From NCBI RefSeq assembly GCF_900091495.1, contig NZ_LT607413.1, positions 5,099,001 through 5,163,000 on the forward strand: a stretch of 64,000 nucleotides of DNA, written 5' to 3'. The position numbers and the translations under genes are program-made. Source of the stretch: Micromonospora echinospora (lineage in GTDB: Bacteria; Actinomycetota; Actinomycetes; Mycobacteriales; Micromonosporaceae). Below the pieces are notes generated by a model, which ran no database searches, was not told the origin of the DNA, and saw only the letters and a program-made list of their open reading frames with translations. Shown here piece by piece: positions 43,090-54,844 of this stretch. How positions within the stretch are numbered: the first letter of the stretch is position 1; the number at the start of each line of letters is the position of its first letter.

Positions 43090-45171
43090 ACGCCGCACGG
43101 TGACGGCGCTACCGAGAGCCTGGGTGGCGTAGTTGAAGATCCCGTACCGGTAGCCCATGAAGAACTGCCAGGCGTTGTTCAGGGTGAAGGCCGGTCCGAG
43201 GCCCGTGAAGTTCACCCCGTCGGTGCTGTACGAGAAGCGTGCCTGCCGGCCTGTGCCCGGCCGGATGTCGGCGTTGACCCGCAGCCAGATCCGGCTGCCC
43301 GAGATGGCGGCGCTGGCCGCCTCGACACCGGTACCGGTGGTGTTCCAGCTGCTGTCCATCGTCAGGCCGTTGGTCATCACCACCCGGGTCGTGCCGTTGT
43401 CGCGTTTGACCCCGATCCACGCCGAGGAGTCGCGGAGCATGGCGAGGCCGGCCCGGTCGCCGTTGCTCATGGCGGAGTGGTCGAGCTCGATGGTCGCGGT
43501 GGAGGTGGGGCCCTGGATCCGGTGGGTGACGGTGTTGCGGGCGTTGTAGAGGTCGTTGGTCACGGTCGCGGTCTGCAGGCGCAGTCCGTTGTTGACGCTG
43601 TACCGGCTGGTGTCCGGGTTGTGGTTCCACTCCCACCGGTGGCCCAGGCCCGGTCCGGTGAAGGTGTCCGCGCCGGTCATCGGTTGCACGGTCTTGGAGG
43701 TGGTGATGTTCGGCTTCGGGTAGGTGGCGCCCCACCGGCCGTTGACGGTCTGCAGGACCGGCCAGCCGTCGCCGCTCCAGGTGATCGGTGCGAGGGTCGG
43801 CACCCGGCCGCCCGGGTACGCGTCGGTGAACGCCATGTAGTACCAGTCGCCGTTCTGCGTCTGCACCAGGCCGCCCTGGTGCGGGACTCCGCCGCCGGAA
43901 ATGGGGCCGGGTAGGTCCAGCAGCACCTGGCGCATCTCGTACGGCCCGAAGGGCGAGCTGGACTTCAGGACGTACTGGCCGTTGGCCGGGCGGGTGAGCC
44001 AGATGTAGTAGCTGCCGTTGCGCTTGTAGAAGCGCGCCCCCTCCAGGGTGCCGATGTTCGACGGCGTGGTGAAGACCGGCTGCGCGCGGACCTGGGACAG
44101 GCCGTCGGCGGACAGCTGCGCGACGCTGATGGTGCCGTTGCCGTAGGCCACGTACATGGTGTCGTTGTCGTCGACGAGCAGGCCGGCGTCGTAGTAGCAG
44201 TTGTTGATCTGGGACCGCTTCTGCCAGGTGCCGTCGACCGACGCCGCTGTGTAGACGTACGTCCGGTTGAACTCGACGCAGCCCATCCAGTAGTAGGTGC
44301 TGTTGCTGCGCCGGTAGTTCAGGGTCGAGGCCCAGATGCCCTTGACGTACGCCCGCCCGCCGGTCAGGTTGTAGGCGTTCGACCCGAAGTCCAGACTCGG
44401 TACGGAGTGGCCCGCGTACTCCCAGTTCACCAGGTCGTAGGAGCGCAGGATCGGCGCTCCGGGGGAGTAGTGCATGGTCGAGGCCGAGTAGTAGTAGGCG
44501 TCCCCGACGCGGATGATGTCGCCGTCGGCGAAGTCCTGCCAGACCACCGGATTGGTGAACTGCTCCCCGCCGCCCGGGGGTGTGGTGGGGGTGGTGCCGC
44601 CGTCGACCCGGACGAGTTGCCACTGCTGGTTGCTGCCGCCCCAGTCGGCGTACTGCACGACGTTCGCGCCGTCGGCGGTGGACGCGTTCTGCACCTCGAC
44701 GGCCTTGCCGCTGTTGCGGTTGATCAGGCGAACGTAGCCACCGGTGGAGTCGGCCAGTCGGAACTGCTGGTTGGCGGCGTTGCCGTCGGTCCACTGCACG
44801 ATGCCGGCGCCGTCGGCGGTCGACCGGTTGTACACGTCGAGGACCTTGCCGGAGTGGCGGGACCTCAACCGGTAGTAGCCGCCACCGGAGTCGACGAACT
44901 GCCACTGCTGCCAGGCCCCGTCACCGCGGGCCCACTGGGTGATCCGCGCGCCGTCGTTGGTGGCGAGGTTGTAAACGTCCAGGGCCTTGCCGCTGTTCCG
45001 GTTGACCAGCACGTACCAGGCGTTCGTGTCCACCGTCGCGGCGGAGGCAGCCGGCGCGACGACGACCGCCGCGACACCACCGGCGAGGACGGTGGCGACC
45101 GCTGCCAAGACTGCCAGCCATCGTCGGTGCCGTCGAGGCGGTGGCGGGGAAGCCACATGGATGTCGTTCAT
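43069..45171 (-). CDS. Secreted GH43 glycosidase with N-terminal ricin-B lectin
   Basis: 700 aa. Signal peptide ~1-45, ricin-B domain ~47-190, linker GGTTPTTPPGGG, GH43 propeller ~205-500 (TNPVVWQDFADGDIIRVGD; NNCYYDAGLLVDDND; GTLEGARFYKRNG supply the probable D, D, E residues), and a C-terminal concanavalin-like beta-sandwich ~505-700 of the XynB_C/DUF1349 kind. This layout is that of beta-xylosidases/arabinofuranosidases of GH43. It heads the run GH43-GH10-GH27 on the minus strand, and a perfect operator lies 154 bp upstream. Confidence 0.88.
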
Positions 45172-45324
45172 GCCTCTCCTTCGATAGGAAATCGGTCGCA
45201 GTCGACATCCGCCTCGACCGGCGGCCCGTCCGACTGCGGAGAGCGCGACTCATGCCCGGGAACGGGTTGCCGCACCGGCCCAGACGCGGCAACTCTCTAC
45301 CTCGACACCTCTGCCACCAGCTCG

Positions 45325-45338
45325 TGTTAGCGCTAACA
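45325..45338. promoter_or_regulatory. LacI-type operator TGTTAGCGCTAACA
   Basis: Perfect 14-bp palindrome identical to the one at 35383. It lies upstream of the minus-strand GH43-GH10-GH27 run; a strong -35 is not visible on either strand. Confidence 0.7.
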
Positions 45339-45566
45339 ACATCGCCCGAGCGCTGGTTACTCGCAGGTGAAGGATCGGCCTTCCGGCGGAGGCCATCGAA
45401 GTAAGGCGATGTTACGCGAGGATTTCGAGAGCATCAAGAGCAGCGCGGGGCGGGTGTGTGGGGCAGGTTGGCGAATCCGGTCGGATCGGCGTCGAGCTGT
45501 GGATGCCGTCGGCCCGGACCGCAGAGCGGGGTGCGTCGTCGGCCGGGGAGCCTGCGGGGCTTCGGC

Positions 45567-45595
45567 TTGACGGACGGCATGTTATCGCTCACAGT
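45567..45595 (+). promoter_or_regulatory. GH62 promoter with operator TGTTATCGCTCACA
   Basis: TTGACG (45567-45572), 17-bp spacer, CACAGT (45590-45595). The imperfect operator (45580-45593) overlaps the -10. The divergent gap 45172-45780 contains these signals and no gene. Confidence 0.65.
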
Positions 45596-45780
45596 CGATG
45601 CTTGGGGTGACGGCGGAAGCGGGCCCACCGGGCAGGCCCGCTTCGTCGAACCCTGGTTCAGGCGCGCGTCGGTACGCGCGATTCCTGATGCCTGCGCACA
45701 TCGCGACGCACATACCCCGCTGTGCGCGGCCGTCCATCCCTCGGGTGGACCGTTCGGCTCTTGATCATTGGAGGAGGATC

Positions 45781-47301
45781 ATGTCTGCCTTTGGTAGTTC
45801 CCCGCCGGTCGCGCCGCCGGCTCGGCGGCGCGGGTGGTTGCTGCGGACCGTGGCTGCTGCGGTGGCGGCGGTGGTGGTCGGTGGCGCGGCCGCGGTGGTG
45901 CTGTCCGCGCCGGCGGCTGCGGCGACGGTCGACACGAACGCGTGGTACGTGCTGGTGAACCGGAACAGCGGCAAGGCCCTGGACGTGTACAACCTGGCCA
46001 CGAACGACGGTGCGCGCATCGTGCAGTGGGCCCGTAACGACGGCAACCAGCAGCAGTGGCAGTTCGTGGACTCCGGTGGCGGCTACTACCGGCTGCGGTC
46101 CCGGCTGTCGGGCAAGGTCCTGGACGTCTACAACTTCTCCACCGCCAACGGGGCCAACATCGTGCAGTGGACCGACGGCAACGGTTCCAACCAGCAGTTC
46201 CGGTTGGCCGACTCCGACGGTGGCCACGTCCGTCTGATCAACCGCAACAGCAACAAGGCGGTGGAGGTACAGGGCGCCTCGACCGCCGACGGGGGCAGCA
46301 TCGTGCAGTACGACGACTGGAACGGCACCAACCAGCAGTGGCGACTCATCCGGGTCGACGGCGGGAGCAACCCCACGACGCCGCCGCCCGGCACGTGCGC
46401 GCTTCCGTCGACGTACCGGTGGACCTCGACCGGTCCGTTGGCACAGCCGAGGTCGGGGTGGGTGTCGTTGAAGGACTTCACGTACGCCCCGTACAACGGG
46501 CGGCACCTGGTGTACGCGACGACGCACGACACCGGGACGCGGTGGGGTTCGATGAACTTCGGACTTTTCTCGAACTGGTCGGAGATGGCCTCGGCGAGTC
46601 AGAACGCGATGTCCTTCTCGACCGTCGCGCCGTCGTTGTTCTACTTCGCTCCGCGCAACATCTGGGTGCTGGCCTACCAGTGGGGCGGGACGGCGTTCTC
46701 GTACCGGACGTCGAACGACCCGACCAACCCGAACGGCTGGTCGGCGGAGCAGCCGCTGTTCACCGGGAGTATCTCAGGTTCCGGCACGGGTCCGATCGAC
46801 CAGGCGTTGATCGGGGACGGCACGAACATGTACCTCTTCTTCGCCGGGGACAACGGGAAGATCTACCGGGCGAGCATGCCGATCGGGAACTTCCCGGGCA
46901 ACTTCGGCTCGTCCTACACGACGATCATGAGCGACACGACGAACAACCTGTTCGAGGCGGTCCAGGTCTACAAGCTCCAGGGCCAGGAGCGGTACCTCAT
47001 GCTCGTCGAGGCGATCGGCGCGCAGGGCCGCTACTTCCGCTCGTTCACGGCCACCAGCCTGGGCGGTTCGTGGACACCGCAGGCCGCGACCGAGAGCAAC
47101 CCCTTCGCCGGCAAGGCCAACAGTGGCGCCACCTGGACCAACGACATCAGCCACGGCGAACTGATCCGCAGCAACGCCGACCAGACCATGACCGTCGACC
47201 CCTGCAACCTGCAACTGCTCTACCAGGGACGTGACCCCAGGTCGGGCGGCGACTACGGCCTCCTGCCCTACCGGCCGGGTCTGCTGACGCTGCAACGCTA
47301 G
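45781..47301 (+). CDS. Secreted GH62 alpha-L-arabinofuranosidase with ricin-B lectin
   Basis: 506 aa from ATG 45781, with GGAGGAGG upstream. Signal peptide ~1-48 ([10 protein letters not shown]). Ricin-B domain ~53-192, Pro/Thr linker, then GH62 ~205-506: [24 protein letters not shown] (in part), [29 protein letters not shown] (in part) and [14 protein letters not shown], all typical GH62 blocks. The enzyme removes arabinofuranose side chains from arabinoxylan. Its lectin DNA is identical to that of the GH10 xylanase gene. Followed by a strong terminator. Confidence 0.93.
   Translation: MSAFGSSPPVAPPARRRGWLLRTVAAAVAAVVVGGAAAVVLSAPAAAATVDTNAWYVLVNRNSGKALDVYNLATNDGARIVQWARNDGNQQQWQFVDSGGGYYRLRSRLSGKVLDVYNFSTANGANIVQWTDGNGSNQQFRLADSDGGHVRLINRNSNKAVEVQGASTADGGSIVQYDDWNGTNQQWRLIRVDGGSNPTTPPPGTCALPSTYRWTSTGPLAQPRSGWVSLKDFTYAPYNGRHLVYATTHDTGTRWGSMNFGLFSNWSEMASASQNAMSFSTVAPSLFYFAPRNIWVLAYQWGGTAFSYRTSNDPTNPNGWSAEQPLFTGSISGSGTGPIDQALIGDGTNMYLFFAGDNGKIYRASMPIGNFPGNFGSSYTTIMSDTTNNLFEAVQVYKLQGQERYLMLVEAIGAQGRYFRSFTATSLGGSWTPQAATESNPFAGKANSGATWTNDISHGELIRSNADQTMTVDPCNLQLLYQGRDPRSGGDYGLLPYRPGLLTLQR
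45940..46352 (+). repeat. 413-bp inverted repeat, copy B (GH62 lectin domain)
   Basis: Partner of 41507-41919 in opposite orientation, about 4.0 kb apart. Identity stops abruptly at the domain edges (before the first Trp codon and at the last Arg codon). Confidence 0.85.
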
Positions 47302-47408
47302 GAGTGACGCGGGTCCGACCCGGTGTTCCGGACCCCGTGGACGACAGCGAGCACCGAATCGGGTGAAGGTTGCCACGGCCCGTGATCAAGGTCGGGGCAC
47401 GCTGGAAC

Positions 47409-47436
47409 GGCGGGCTCGGCTACGGCCGAGCCCGCC
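47409..47436 (+). terminator. Hairpin terminator after GH62
   Basis: Perfect 12-bp stem (47409-47420 with 47425-47436), TACG loop. The rest of 47302-47590 holds no gene. Confidence 0.75.
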
Positions 47437-47590
47437 CTCGTCGTCCCGGCTCCGGGCTCACGGAACAGGGTCGGAGCCTGTGCGGAGACGGCGTCGCCGC
47501 CGGGGCGACCGGCGGATGGTCTCGGACGGGCTCGGGGCGCACATCCCGTCATCCTTCCGTCACGTTACGAATCCGTTGCCGGTCGGTGTC

Positions 47591-47619
47591 TTGACGACGG
47601 TGAATGTGAGCGCTAACAC
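47591..47619 (+). promoter_or_regulatory. araB operon promoter with operator TGTGAGCGCTAACA
   Basis: TTGACG (47591-47596), 17-bp spacer, TAACAC (47614-47619). The operator (47605-47618, one base off the perfect palindrome) begins 14 bp from the -35 and covers the -10, as at chvE. Confidence 0.78.
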
Positions 47620-47644
47620 TATGGGTCGACCTTCGGAGGTGGTC

Positions 47645-49330
47645 ATGGGCGGTGTGGACGGTGCGGACGAGCGGTACGTGGTCGGAGTCGACTACGGCAC
47701 CCTCTCCGGGCGGGCCCTGGTGGTCCGGGTGCGCGACGGCGCGGAGGTCGGCACCGCGGTGCACGAGTACCGCCACGGCGTGATCGAGGCCGCGCTGCCC
47801 GACGGTGGCCCGGCACTCGCGCCGGACTGGGCGTTGCAGGACCCGGAGGACTACCGGGACGTCCTGCGGCACGCCGTCCCCGCCGCCCTGGCCGACGCGG
47901 GCGTGGACCCGTCGCGCGTCATCGGCATCGGCATCGACTTCACCGCCTGCACAGTCCTGCCGACGCTCGCCGACGGCACCCCGCTGTGTGAAGTACCGGA
48001 GCTGCGGCAGCGCCCGCACGCCTGGGTGAAGCTGTGGAAGCACCACGCGGCGCAGCCGTACGCCGACCGGATCAACGCGGTGGCCCACGAACGGCGCGAG
48101 CCGTGGATCGGCCGGTACGGCGGCAAGATCTCCGCCGAGTGGCAGTTCGCGAAGGGGCTGCAGATCCTGGCGGAGGACCCGGAGATCTACCGGCGGGCCG
48201 AGCGGTTCATCGAGGCCGCCGACTGGATCGTGTGGCAGCTCTGCGACGTCGAGACCCGTAACGTCTGCACCGCCGGCTACAAGGGCATCCGGCAGGACGA
48301 CCGGTACCCGTCGGCGGACTACCTGACCGCGCTCGACCCGGGTTTCGCGGACTTCGTGGCCAAGCTGGACGGCCCACTGCTGCCGCAGGGCGCCCGGGCC
48401 GGCACCCTGGGCGCTCGGGCCGCCGCCTGGACCGGGTTGCCGGTGGGCGTCGCGGTGGCGGTCGGCAACGTCGACGCACACGTCACCGCCGCGTCCGCCC
48501 AGGCCCTGCATCCCGGCCGGCTGGTCGCCATCATGGGCACCTCCACCTGCCACGTCGTCAACGGCACCCACCCCGCCGAGGTGCCCGGCATGTGCGGCGT
48601 GGTCGACGGCGGCATCAGCCCGGGCGCCTGGGGCTACGAGGCCGGGCAGAGCGGTGTCGGCGACATCTTCGGCTGGTTCGTCACACACGCCGCGCCGGCC
48701 GGCGTCGACGGGCACGAGCAGCTGACCGCGCTGGCCGCCGCCCAACCGGTCGGCGCCCACGGCCTGGTCGCGCTGGACTGGTGGAACGGCAACCGGTCAC
48801 TGCTGGTCAACCACGATCTCAGCGGCCTGGTCGTCGGACTGACCCTGGCCACCCGGCCGCAGGACATCTACCGGGCGCTGCTGGAGTCCACGGCGTTCGG
48901 CACCCGGATGATCATCGAGGCGTTCGTCGAGGCCGGAGTGCCGGTCACCGACCTGGTCGTCGCCGGTGGCCTCACCTCGAACCGGCTGCTGATGCAGATC
49001 TACGCCGACGTCACCAACCGCCCGCTGGGCATCATCGGCTCCGCCCAGGGCCCAGCGCTGGGTTCGGCGATCCACGCGGCCGTCGCCGCCGGGGCGTACC
49101 CGTCGATCCACGAGGCGTCGGCGGCGATGGGCCGGGTGCACGAGGACGCCTACCGGCCCGACCCGGCCAACGTCCGGGCCTACGACGCCCTCTACGCCGA
49201 GTATCGCGCGTTGCACGACCACTTCGGCCGTGGCGCCAACGACGTCATGCTCCGCCTGCGGGCGATCCGGAACGCGGCCCTCGACCCGGCCGCGGCGCAG
49301 ACCGACCCGGCCCTGGAGGTGCTCGCATGA
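47645..49330 (+). CDS. araB: Ribulokinase
   Basis: 561 aa from ATG 47645, with GGAGG 6-7 nt upstream; the in-frame ATG at 47621 is too close to the promoter. FGGY-family kinase: N-terminal phosphate-binding GVDYGTLSGRALVV (the YGT variant typical of ribulokinases), IMGTSTCHVV and the C-terminal VVAGGLTSNRLLMQIYADV (in part) with GSAIHAAVAAG. It phosphorylates L-ribulose to L-ribulose-5-phosphate. First gene of araB-araD-ytfQRT-yjfF-araA, overlapping araD by ATGA. Confidence 0.95.
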   Translation: MGGVDGADERYVVGVDYGTLSGRALVVRVRDGAEVGTAVHEYRHGVIEAALPDGGPALAPDWALQDPEDYRDVLRHAVPAALADAGVDPSRVIGIGIDFTACTVLPTLADGTPLCEVPELRQRPHAWVKLWKHHAAQPYADRINAVAHERREPWIGRYGGKISAEWQFAKGLQILAEDPEIYRRAERFIEAADWIVWQLCDVETRNVCTAGYKGIRQDDRYPSADYLTALDPGFADFVAKLDGPLLPQGARAGTLGARAAAWTGLPVGVAVAVGNVDAHVTAASAQALHPGRLVAIMGTSTCHVVNGTHPAEVPGMCGVVDGGISPGAWGYEAGQSGVGDIFGWFVTHAAPAGVDGHEQLTALAAAQPVGAHGLVALDWWNGNRSLLVNHDLSGLVVGLTLATRPQDIYRALLESTAFGTRMIIEAFVEAGVPVTDLVVAGGLTSNRLLMQIYADVTNRPLGIIGSAQGPALGSAIHAAVAAGAYPSIHEASAAMGRVHEDAYRPDPANVRAYDALYAEYRALHDHFGRGANDVMLRLRAIRNAALDPAAAQTDPALEVLA

Positions 49331-50031
49331 CCAGCGACGTGGCCCGGCAGGTGCGCGCGCTACGGGAGACCGTGGCCCGCCTGCACGGCGAGCTGACCCG
49401 CTACGGACTCGTGGCGTGGACCGCCGGCAACGTCTCGGCGCGGGTCCCCGGCCGGGACCTCATGGTGATCAAGCCCAGTGGCGTCGACTACGACGACCTG
49501 ACCGCCGACACGATGGTCGTCTGCGACCTGGACGGGACCGTCGTCGACGGGCACGCCTCGCCGTCGAGCGACACCGCGGCGCACGCCTACGTCTACCGGG
49601 CGATGCCCGACGTCGGTGGCGTCGTCCACACGCACAGCGGCTACGCCACCGCCTGGGCGGCCCGGGGTGAGCCGATCCCGTGCTGGCTGACCGCGCAGGC
49701 CGACGAGTTCGGCGGGGAGATCCCGGTCGCGCCGTTCGCGCTGATCGGCGGGGACGACATCGGCAAGGGCATCGTCAGCACCCTGTCCCGGCACCGCTCC
49801 CCGGCGGTGCTCATGCGCAACCACGGGGTCTTCACGATCGGCCGGGACGCCCGCGCGGCGGTCAAGGCCGCCGTGATGTGCGAGGACGTCGCCCGCACCG
49901 CGCACCTGGCCCGCGCGCTCGGTCAGCCGCTGCCCATCGCGCCGGCCGACGTCGACGCGCTGTACGAGCGCTACCAGAACGTCTACGGCCAACGCCCGGC
50001 ACCGGCCGACCGGGCCGCAGGGAACCCCTGA
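49327..50031 (+). CDS. araD: L-ribulose-5-phosphate 4-epimerase
   Basis: 234 aa from ATG 49327. Class II aldolase/epimerase fold: substrate loop AGNVSARVPG and IKPSGVDYDDL, zinc ligands in VVHTHSGYAT (HxH) and the third in MRNHGVFTIG. It converts L-ribulose-5-phosphate to D-xylulose-5-phosphate, the last step of arabinose breakdown. The coupling to araB supports araD rather than a fuculose aldolase. Confidence 0.95.
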   Translation: MTSDVARQVRALRETVARLHGELTRYGLVAWTAGNVSARVPGRDLMVIKPSGVDYDDLTADTMVVCDLDGTVVDGHASPSSDTAAHAYVYRAMPDVGGVVHTHSGYATAWAARGEPIPCWLTAQADEFGGEIPVAPFALIGGDDIGKGIVSTLSRHRSPAVLMRNHGVFTIGRDARAAVKAAVMCEDVARTAHLARALGQPLPIAPADVDALYERYQNVYGQRPAPADRAAGNP

Positions 50032-50141
50032 CCAGCGCACCCGCCCGCCACGAACCCTTTCCCCACCACCCCACCACCACACCCGGCCCGCCGGCCCGCA
50101 CGGGCGGCGCGGTCGGGATCACCGGATCCGAGGAGAGACCG

Positions 50142-51134
50142 ATGAGCACCAGGAGAACGCGCACCATCGTCGCGGCCCTCGCCACCGTGCTGCTTGCCGG
50201 CAGCATGGCGGCCTGTGGCAACAGTGACACCGGCGGCGGCGACGGCGGCGGCGACGGGAAGATCGTCCTGGGCTTCTCCCAGGTCGGCGCGGAGAGCGGC
50301 TGGCGGACGGCGAACACCACCTCGATCAAGGACGCCGCCGTCGAGGCGGGGATCGAGCTGAAGTTCGACGACGCCCAGCAGAAGCAGGAGAACCAGATCA
50401 AGGCGATCCGGAACTTCATCCAGCAGAAGGTCGACGTGATCGCCTTCTCCCCGGTCGTCGAGTCCGGCTGGGACACCGTGCTCAAGGAGGCGAAGGACGC
50501 CGGGATCCCGGTGATCCTCACCGACCGCGCCGTCGACTCGGCCGACAAGACGCTCTACAAGACCTTCCTCGGCTCGGACTTCGTCAAGGAGGGACGCCTC
50601 GCCGGCGAGTGGCTGGTGGAGCAGACGAAGACCGCCGCCGGCCCGGTGAACATCGTCGAGTTGCAGGGCACCACCGGTTCGGCGCCGGCCAACGACCGCA
50701 AGGAGGGCTTCGCCGCGGCGATCGCCGCCAACCCGAACCTGAAGATCGTCGCGTCCCAGTCGGGTGACTTCAAGCGGGCCGACGGCAAGCAGGTCATGGA
50801 GCAGTTCCTCAAGGCCAACCCGGACATCGACGTGCTCTTCGCGCACAACGACGACATGGGCCTCGGCGCGCTGGAGGCGATCACCGCCGCCGGCAAGGTG
50901 CCCGGCAAGGACATCACCATCATCACCATCGACGCGGTGAAGGACGGGATGCAGGCCCTCGCCGACGGGAAGTTCAACTTCATCGCCGAGTGCAGCCCGC
51001 TGCTCGGCCCCCAGCTGATGGAACTGGTCAAGAAGGTCGAGGCGGGCGAGGAGGTGCCGGCCCGGATCGAGACCGAGGAGACCACCTTCACCCAGGAGCA
51101 GGCCAGGGAGGCGCTGCCCAACCGGAAGTACTGA
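50142..51134 (+). CDS. ytfQ: Furanose-type sugar-binding lipoprotein, YtfQ-like
   Basis: 330 aa from ATG 50142, with GAGGAGAG upstream. Lipobox MAAC (Cys ~25). The mature sequence follows E. coli YtfQ closely by eye: LGFSQVGAESGWRTANT, QQKQENQIKAIRNFI, VELQGTTGSAPANDRKEGF and FAHNDDMGLGALEAI. YtfQ binds galactofuranose, but in this operon, between araD and araA, L-arabinofuranose or arabinose is the more likely ligand (inference). Confidence 0.88.
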   Translation: MSTRRTRTIVAALATVLLAGSMAACGNSDTGGGDGGGDGKIVLGFSQVGAESGWRTANTTSIKDAAVEAGIELKFDDAQQKQENQIKAIRNFIQQKVDVIAFSPVVESGWDTVLKEAKDAGIPVILTDRAVDSADKTLYKTFLGSDFVKEGRLAGEWLVEQTKTAAGPVNIVELQGTTGSAPANDRKEGFAAAIAANPNLKIVASQSGDFKRADGKQVMEQFLKANPDIDVLFAHNDDMGLGALEAITAAGKVPGKDITIITIDAVKDGMQALADGKFNFIAECSPLLGPQLMELVKKVEAGEEVPARIETEETTFTQEQAREALPNRKY

Positions 51135-51140
51135 GACGAC

Positions 51141-51174
51141 GTCGGGGCCGCCGTCTCCGGACGACGGCCCCGAC
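51141..51174 (+). terminator. Intercistronic hairpin between ytfQ and ytfR
   Basis: 10-bp perfect stem (51141-51150 with 51165-51174) just after the binding-protein stop. It is the same arrangement as after chvE. Confidence 0.5.
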
Positions 51175-51223
51175 CGGTCACGCACGTCCGCACCCGCACC
51201 AGTTCCAGAAGAGGTCCGATGGT

Positions 51224-52758
<1,535 letters not shown>

Positions 52759-52762
<4 letters not shown>

Positions 52763-53829
52763 GGAGCATGCCGGACCGACTCCGCCCGCTGACCCGTCAC
52801 CGGCTGTTCTGGCCGGCGCTCGTGCTCGTGGTCATGATCCTCGCGAACGCGATCCACCGGCCCGGTTTCCTCTCCGTCGAGGTCAAGAACGGGCACCTCT
52901 ACGGCAGCCTGGTCGACATCCTCCGGCTCAGCGCGCCGCTGATCCTCGTCGCGCTCGGCATGACCCTGGTCATCGCCACCGGCGGCATCGACCTCTCGGT
53001 CGGCTCGACCTGTGCCATCAGCGGTGCCATCGCCTGTCTGTACGTCAGCGAGGCCCCCGACCAGAACGGCATGTCCACCCTGTGGACCGCGCTCGCCCTG
53101 GCCTGCGGCGCCGCGCTGGTGCTCGGCATGTGGAACGGCGTCCTGGTCGCCGTGATCGGGATCCAGCCCATCATCGCCACCCTGATCCTGATGGTGGCCG
53201 GCCGGGGGCTCGCCCAGTTGATCACCGAGGGGCAGATCATCACGATCAACTCGGACCCGTACCGGGCGATCGGCCTCGGACACTTCCTGACCCTTCCGCT
53301 CGCGGTCTTCATCGCCCTCGCCGGCACGCTGCTCGTCGCCGCGTTCACCCGCCGTACCGCGCTCGGTCTGATGGTCGAGTCGGTCGGCGGCAACGCCGGG
53401 GCCAGCCGGCTCGCCGGCATCCGCTCGGGCCGCATCGTCTTCCTGGTGTACGTGGTCAGCGCGGCCGGCGCGGCGGTCGCCGGGTTCATGATGACGGCCA
53501 ACGTGTCCAGCGCCGACGGCAACGCCGTCGGCCTCTGGGTCGAACTCGACGCGATCCTCGCGGTCGTCATCGGCGGCACGTCGCTGGCCGGGGGGAGGTT
53601 CTCCCTCGGCGGCACCGTCCTCGGCGCCCTGATCATCCAGACCCTCACCACCACGGTGTACGCCATGAACATCTCGCCGCAGACGGCACTGCTGTTCAAG
53701 GCGGTGGTCGTCATCGCCGTCTGCCTCATCCAGTCGCCGCAGTTCCGCGCCACGGTCAGCCGGCGGCGGGCCGGACGGACACCCCGGCCGGCGACCCCGC
53801 GACGGGAGAAGGAGCAGGTGCCGGCATGA
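52759..53829 (+). CDS. ytfT: Sugar ABC transporter permease, YtfT-like
   Basis: 356 aa, ATG in the overlap with ytfR. CUT2 permease with about nine to ten helices and the signature [21 protein letters not shown] (in part); the C-terminal tail is basic ([10 protein letters not shown]). The [24 protein letters not shown] (in part) start is typical of YtfT. It forms a heterodimeric channel with YjfF, which overlaps it by ATGA. Confidence 0.92.
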
Positions 53830-54818
53830 GCAGCACGTCACTGGTCGACGGCCGGTCCCGGCGTCCGACGCTGCCGCGACGGCACATCCCCGTCCTGGCC
53901 ACGCTCGCCCTGCTGCTGGTCATGTACGGCATCGGGGTGTCCCAGTACCGGGCGTTCTCGAACGTCCAGGTCGTCTTCAACATCTTCATCGACCACGGCT
54001 TCCTGCTGGTGGTCGCGGTCGGCATGACCCTGGTGATCCTCACCGGCGGCATCGACCTGTCGGTCGGCTCGGTGGTCGCCATGACCGCGATGGTGTCGGC
54101 TTCGCTGCTGCGCGACGGTGTGCCGTCGCTGCTCGTGCTCCTCGTCGCCCTGCTGATCGGGCCGACGCTCGGGTTCCTGATGGGCTGCGCGATCCACTTC
54201 TTCGAGATCCAGCCGTTCGTCGTCACCCTCGCCGGGATGTTCTTCGCCCGGGGCATGTGCACGTTCATCAGCGACTCCTCCATCCCCATCACCGACGGCT
54301 TCTGGACGACCATGTCGCAGCAGCGGATCGGCGACCCACGGGGGAACTTCGTGTCGATCAGCGTGCTGATCGCGTTCGCGGTGGTCCTCGTCGCCGCGTA
54401 CGTGCTCGCGTACACCCGGTTCGGTCGCAACGTGTACGCGATCGGCGGCAACCCCCAGTCCGCGCTGCTGATGGGTCTGCCGGTCGGGCGTACCCGGATC
54501 GCCGTCTACACGGTCAGCGGGCTGTGCGCGGCCGTCGGCGGCATCCTGCTGTCCTTCTACACCCTCTCCGGCGCGCCGCTGATCGCCGTCGGCATGGAAC
54601 TGGACGTGATCGCCGCCGTCGTCATCGGCGGGACGGTCCTCACCGGCGGGTCCGGCTACGTCTTCGGCACGGTGCTCGGGGTGCTGGTCCTGGGCGTCAT
54701 CCAGACCCTGATCACGTTCGACGGCAGCCTGAACTCCTGGTGGACCCGGATCGTGATCGGAGGGCTGCTGTTCGCGTTCATCCTCCTCCAGCGCCTCGTC
54801 GGCATCCGCCTCAAGTGA
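53826..54818 (+). CDS. yjfF: Sugar ABC transporter permease, YjfF-like
   Basis: 330 aa from ATG 53826. CUT2 permease with the [20 protein letters not shown] and [20 protein letters not shown] blocks, plus [19 protein letters not shown] as in YjfF. Two different permeases (YtfT+YjfF) are the hallmark of the furanose-type system, unlike the single GguB of the other importer. It ends 26 bp before araA. Confidence 0.92.
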   Translation: MSSTSLVDGRSRRPTLPRRHIPVLATLALLLVMYGIGVSQYRAFSNVQVVFNIFIDHGFLLVVAVGMTLVILTGGIDLSVGSVVAMTAMVSASLLRDGVPSLLVLLVALLIGPTLGFLMGCAIHFFEIQPFVVTLAGMFFARGMCTFISDSSIPITDGFWTTMSQQRIGDPRGNFVSISVLIAFAVVLVAAYVLAYTRFGRNVYAIGGNPQSALLMGLPVGRTRIAVYTVSGLCAAVGGILLSFYTLSGAPLIAVGMELDVIAAVVIGGTVLTGGSGYVFGTVLGVLVLGVIQTLITFDGSLNSWWTRIVIGGLLFAFILLQRLVGIRLK

Positions 54819-54844
54819 CAGCCCCTCTCGCGGAAGGCACCTCC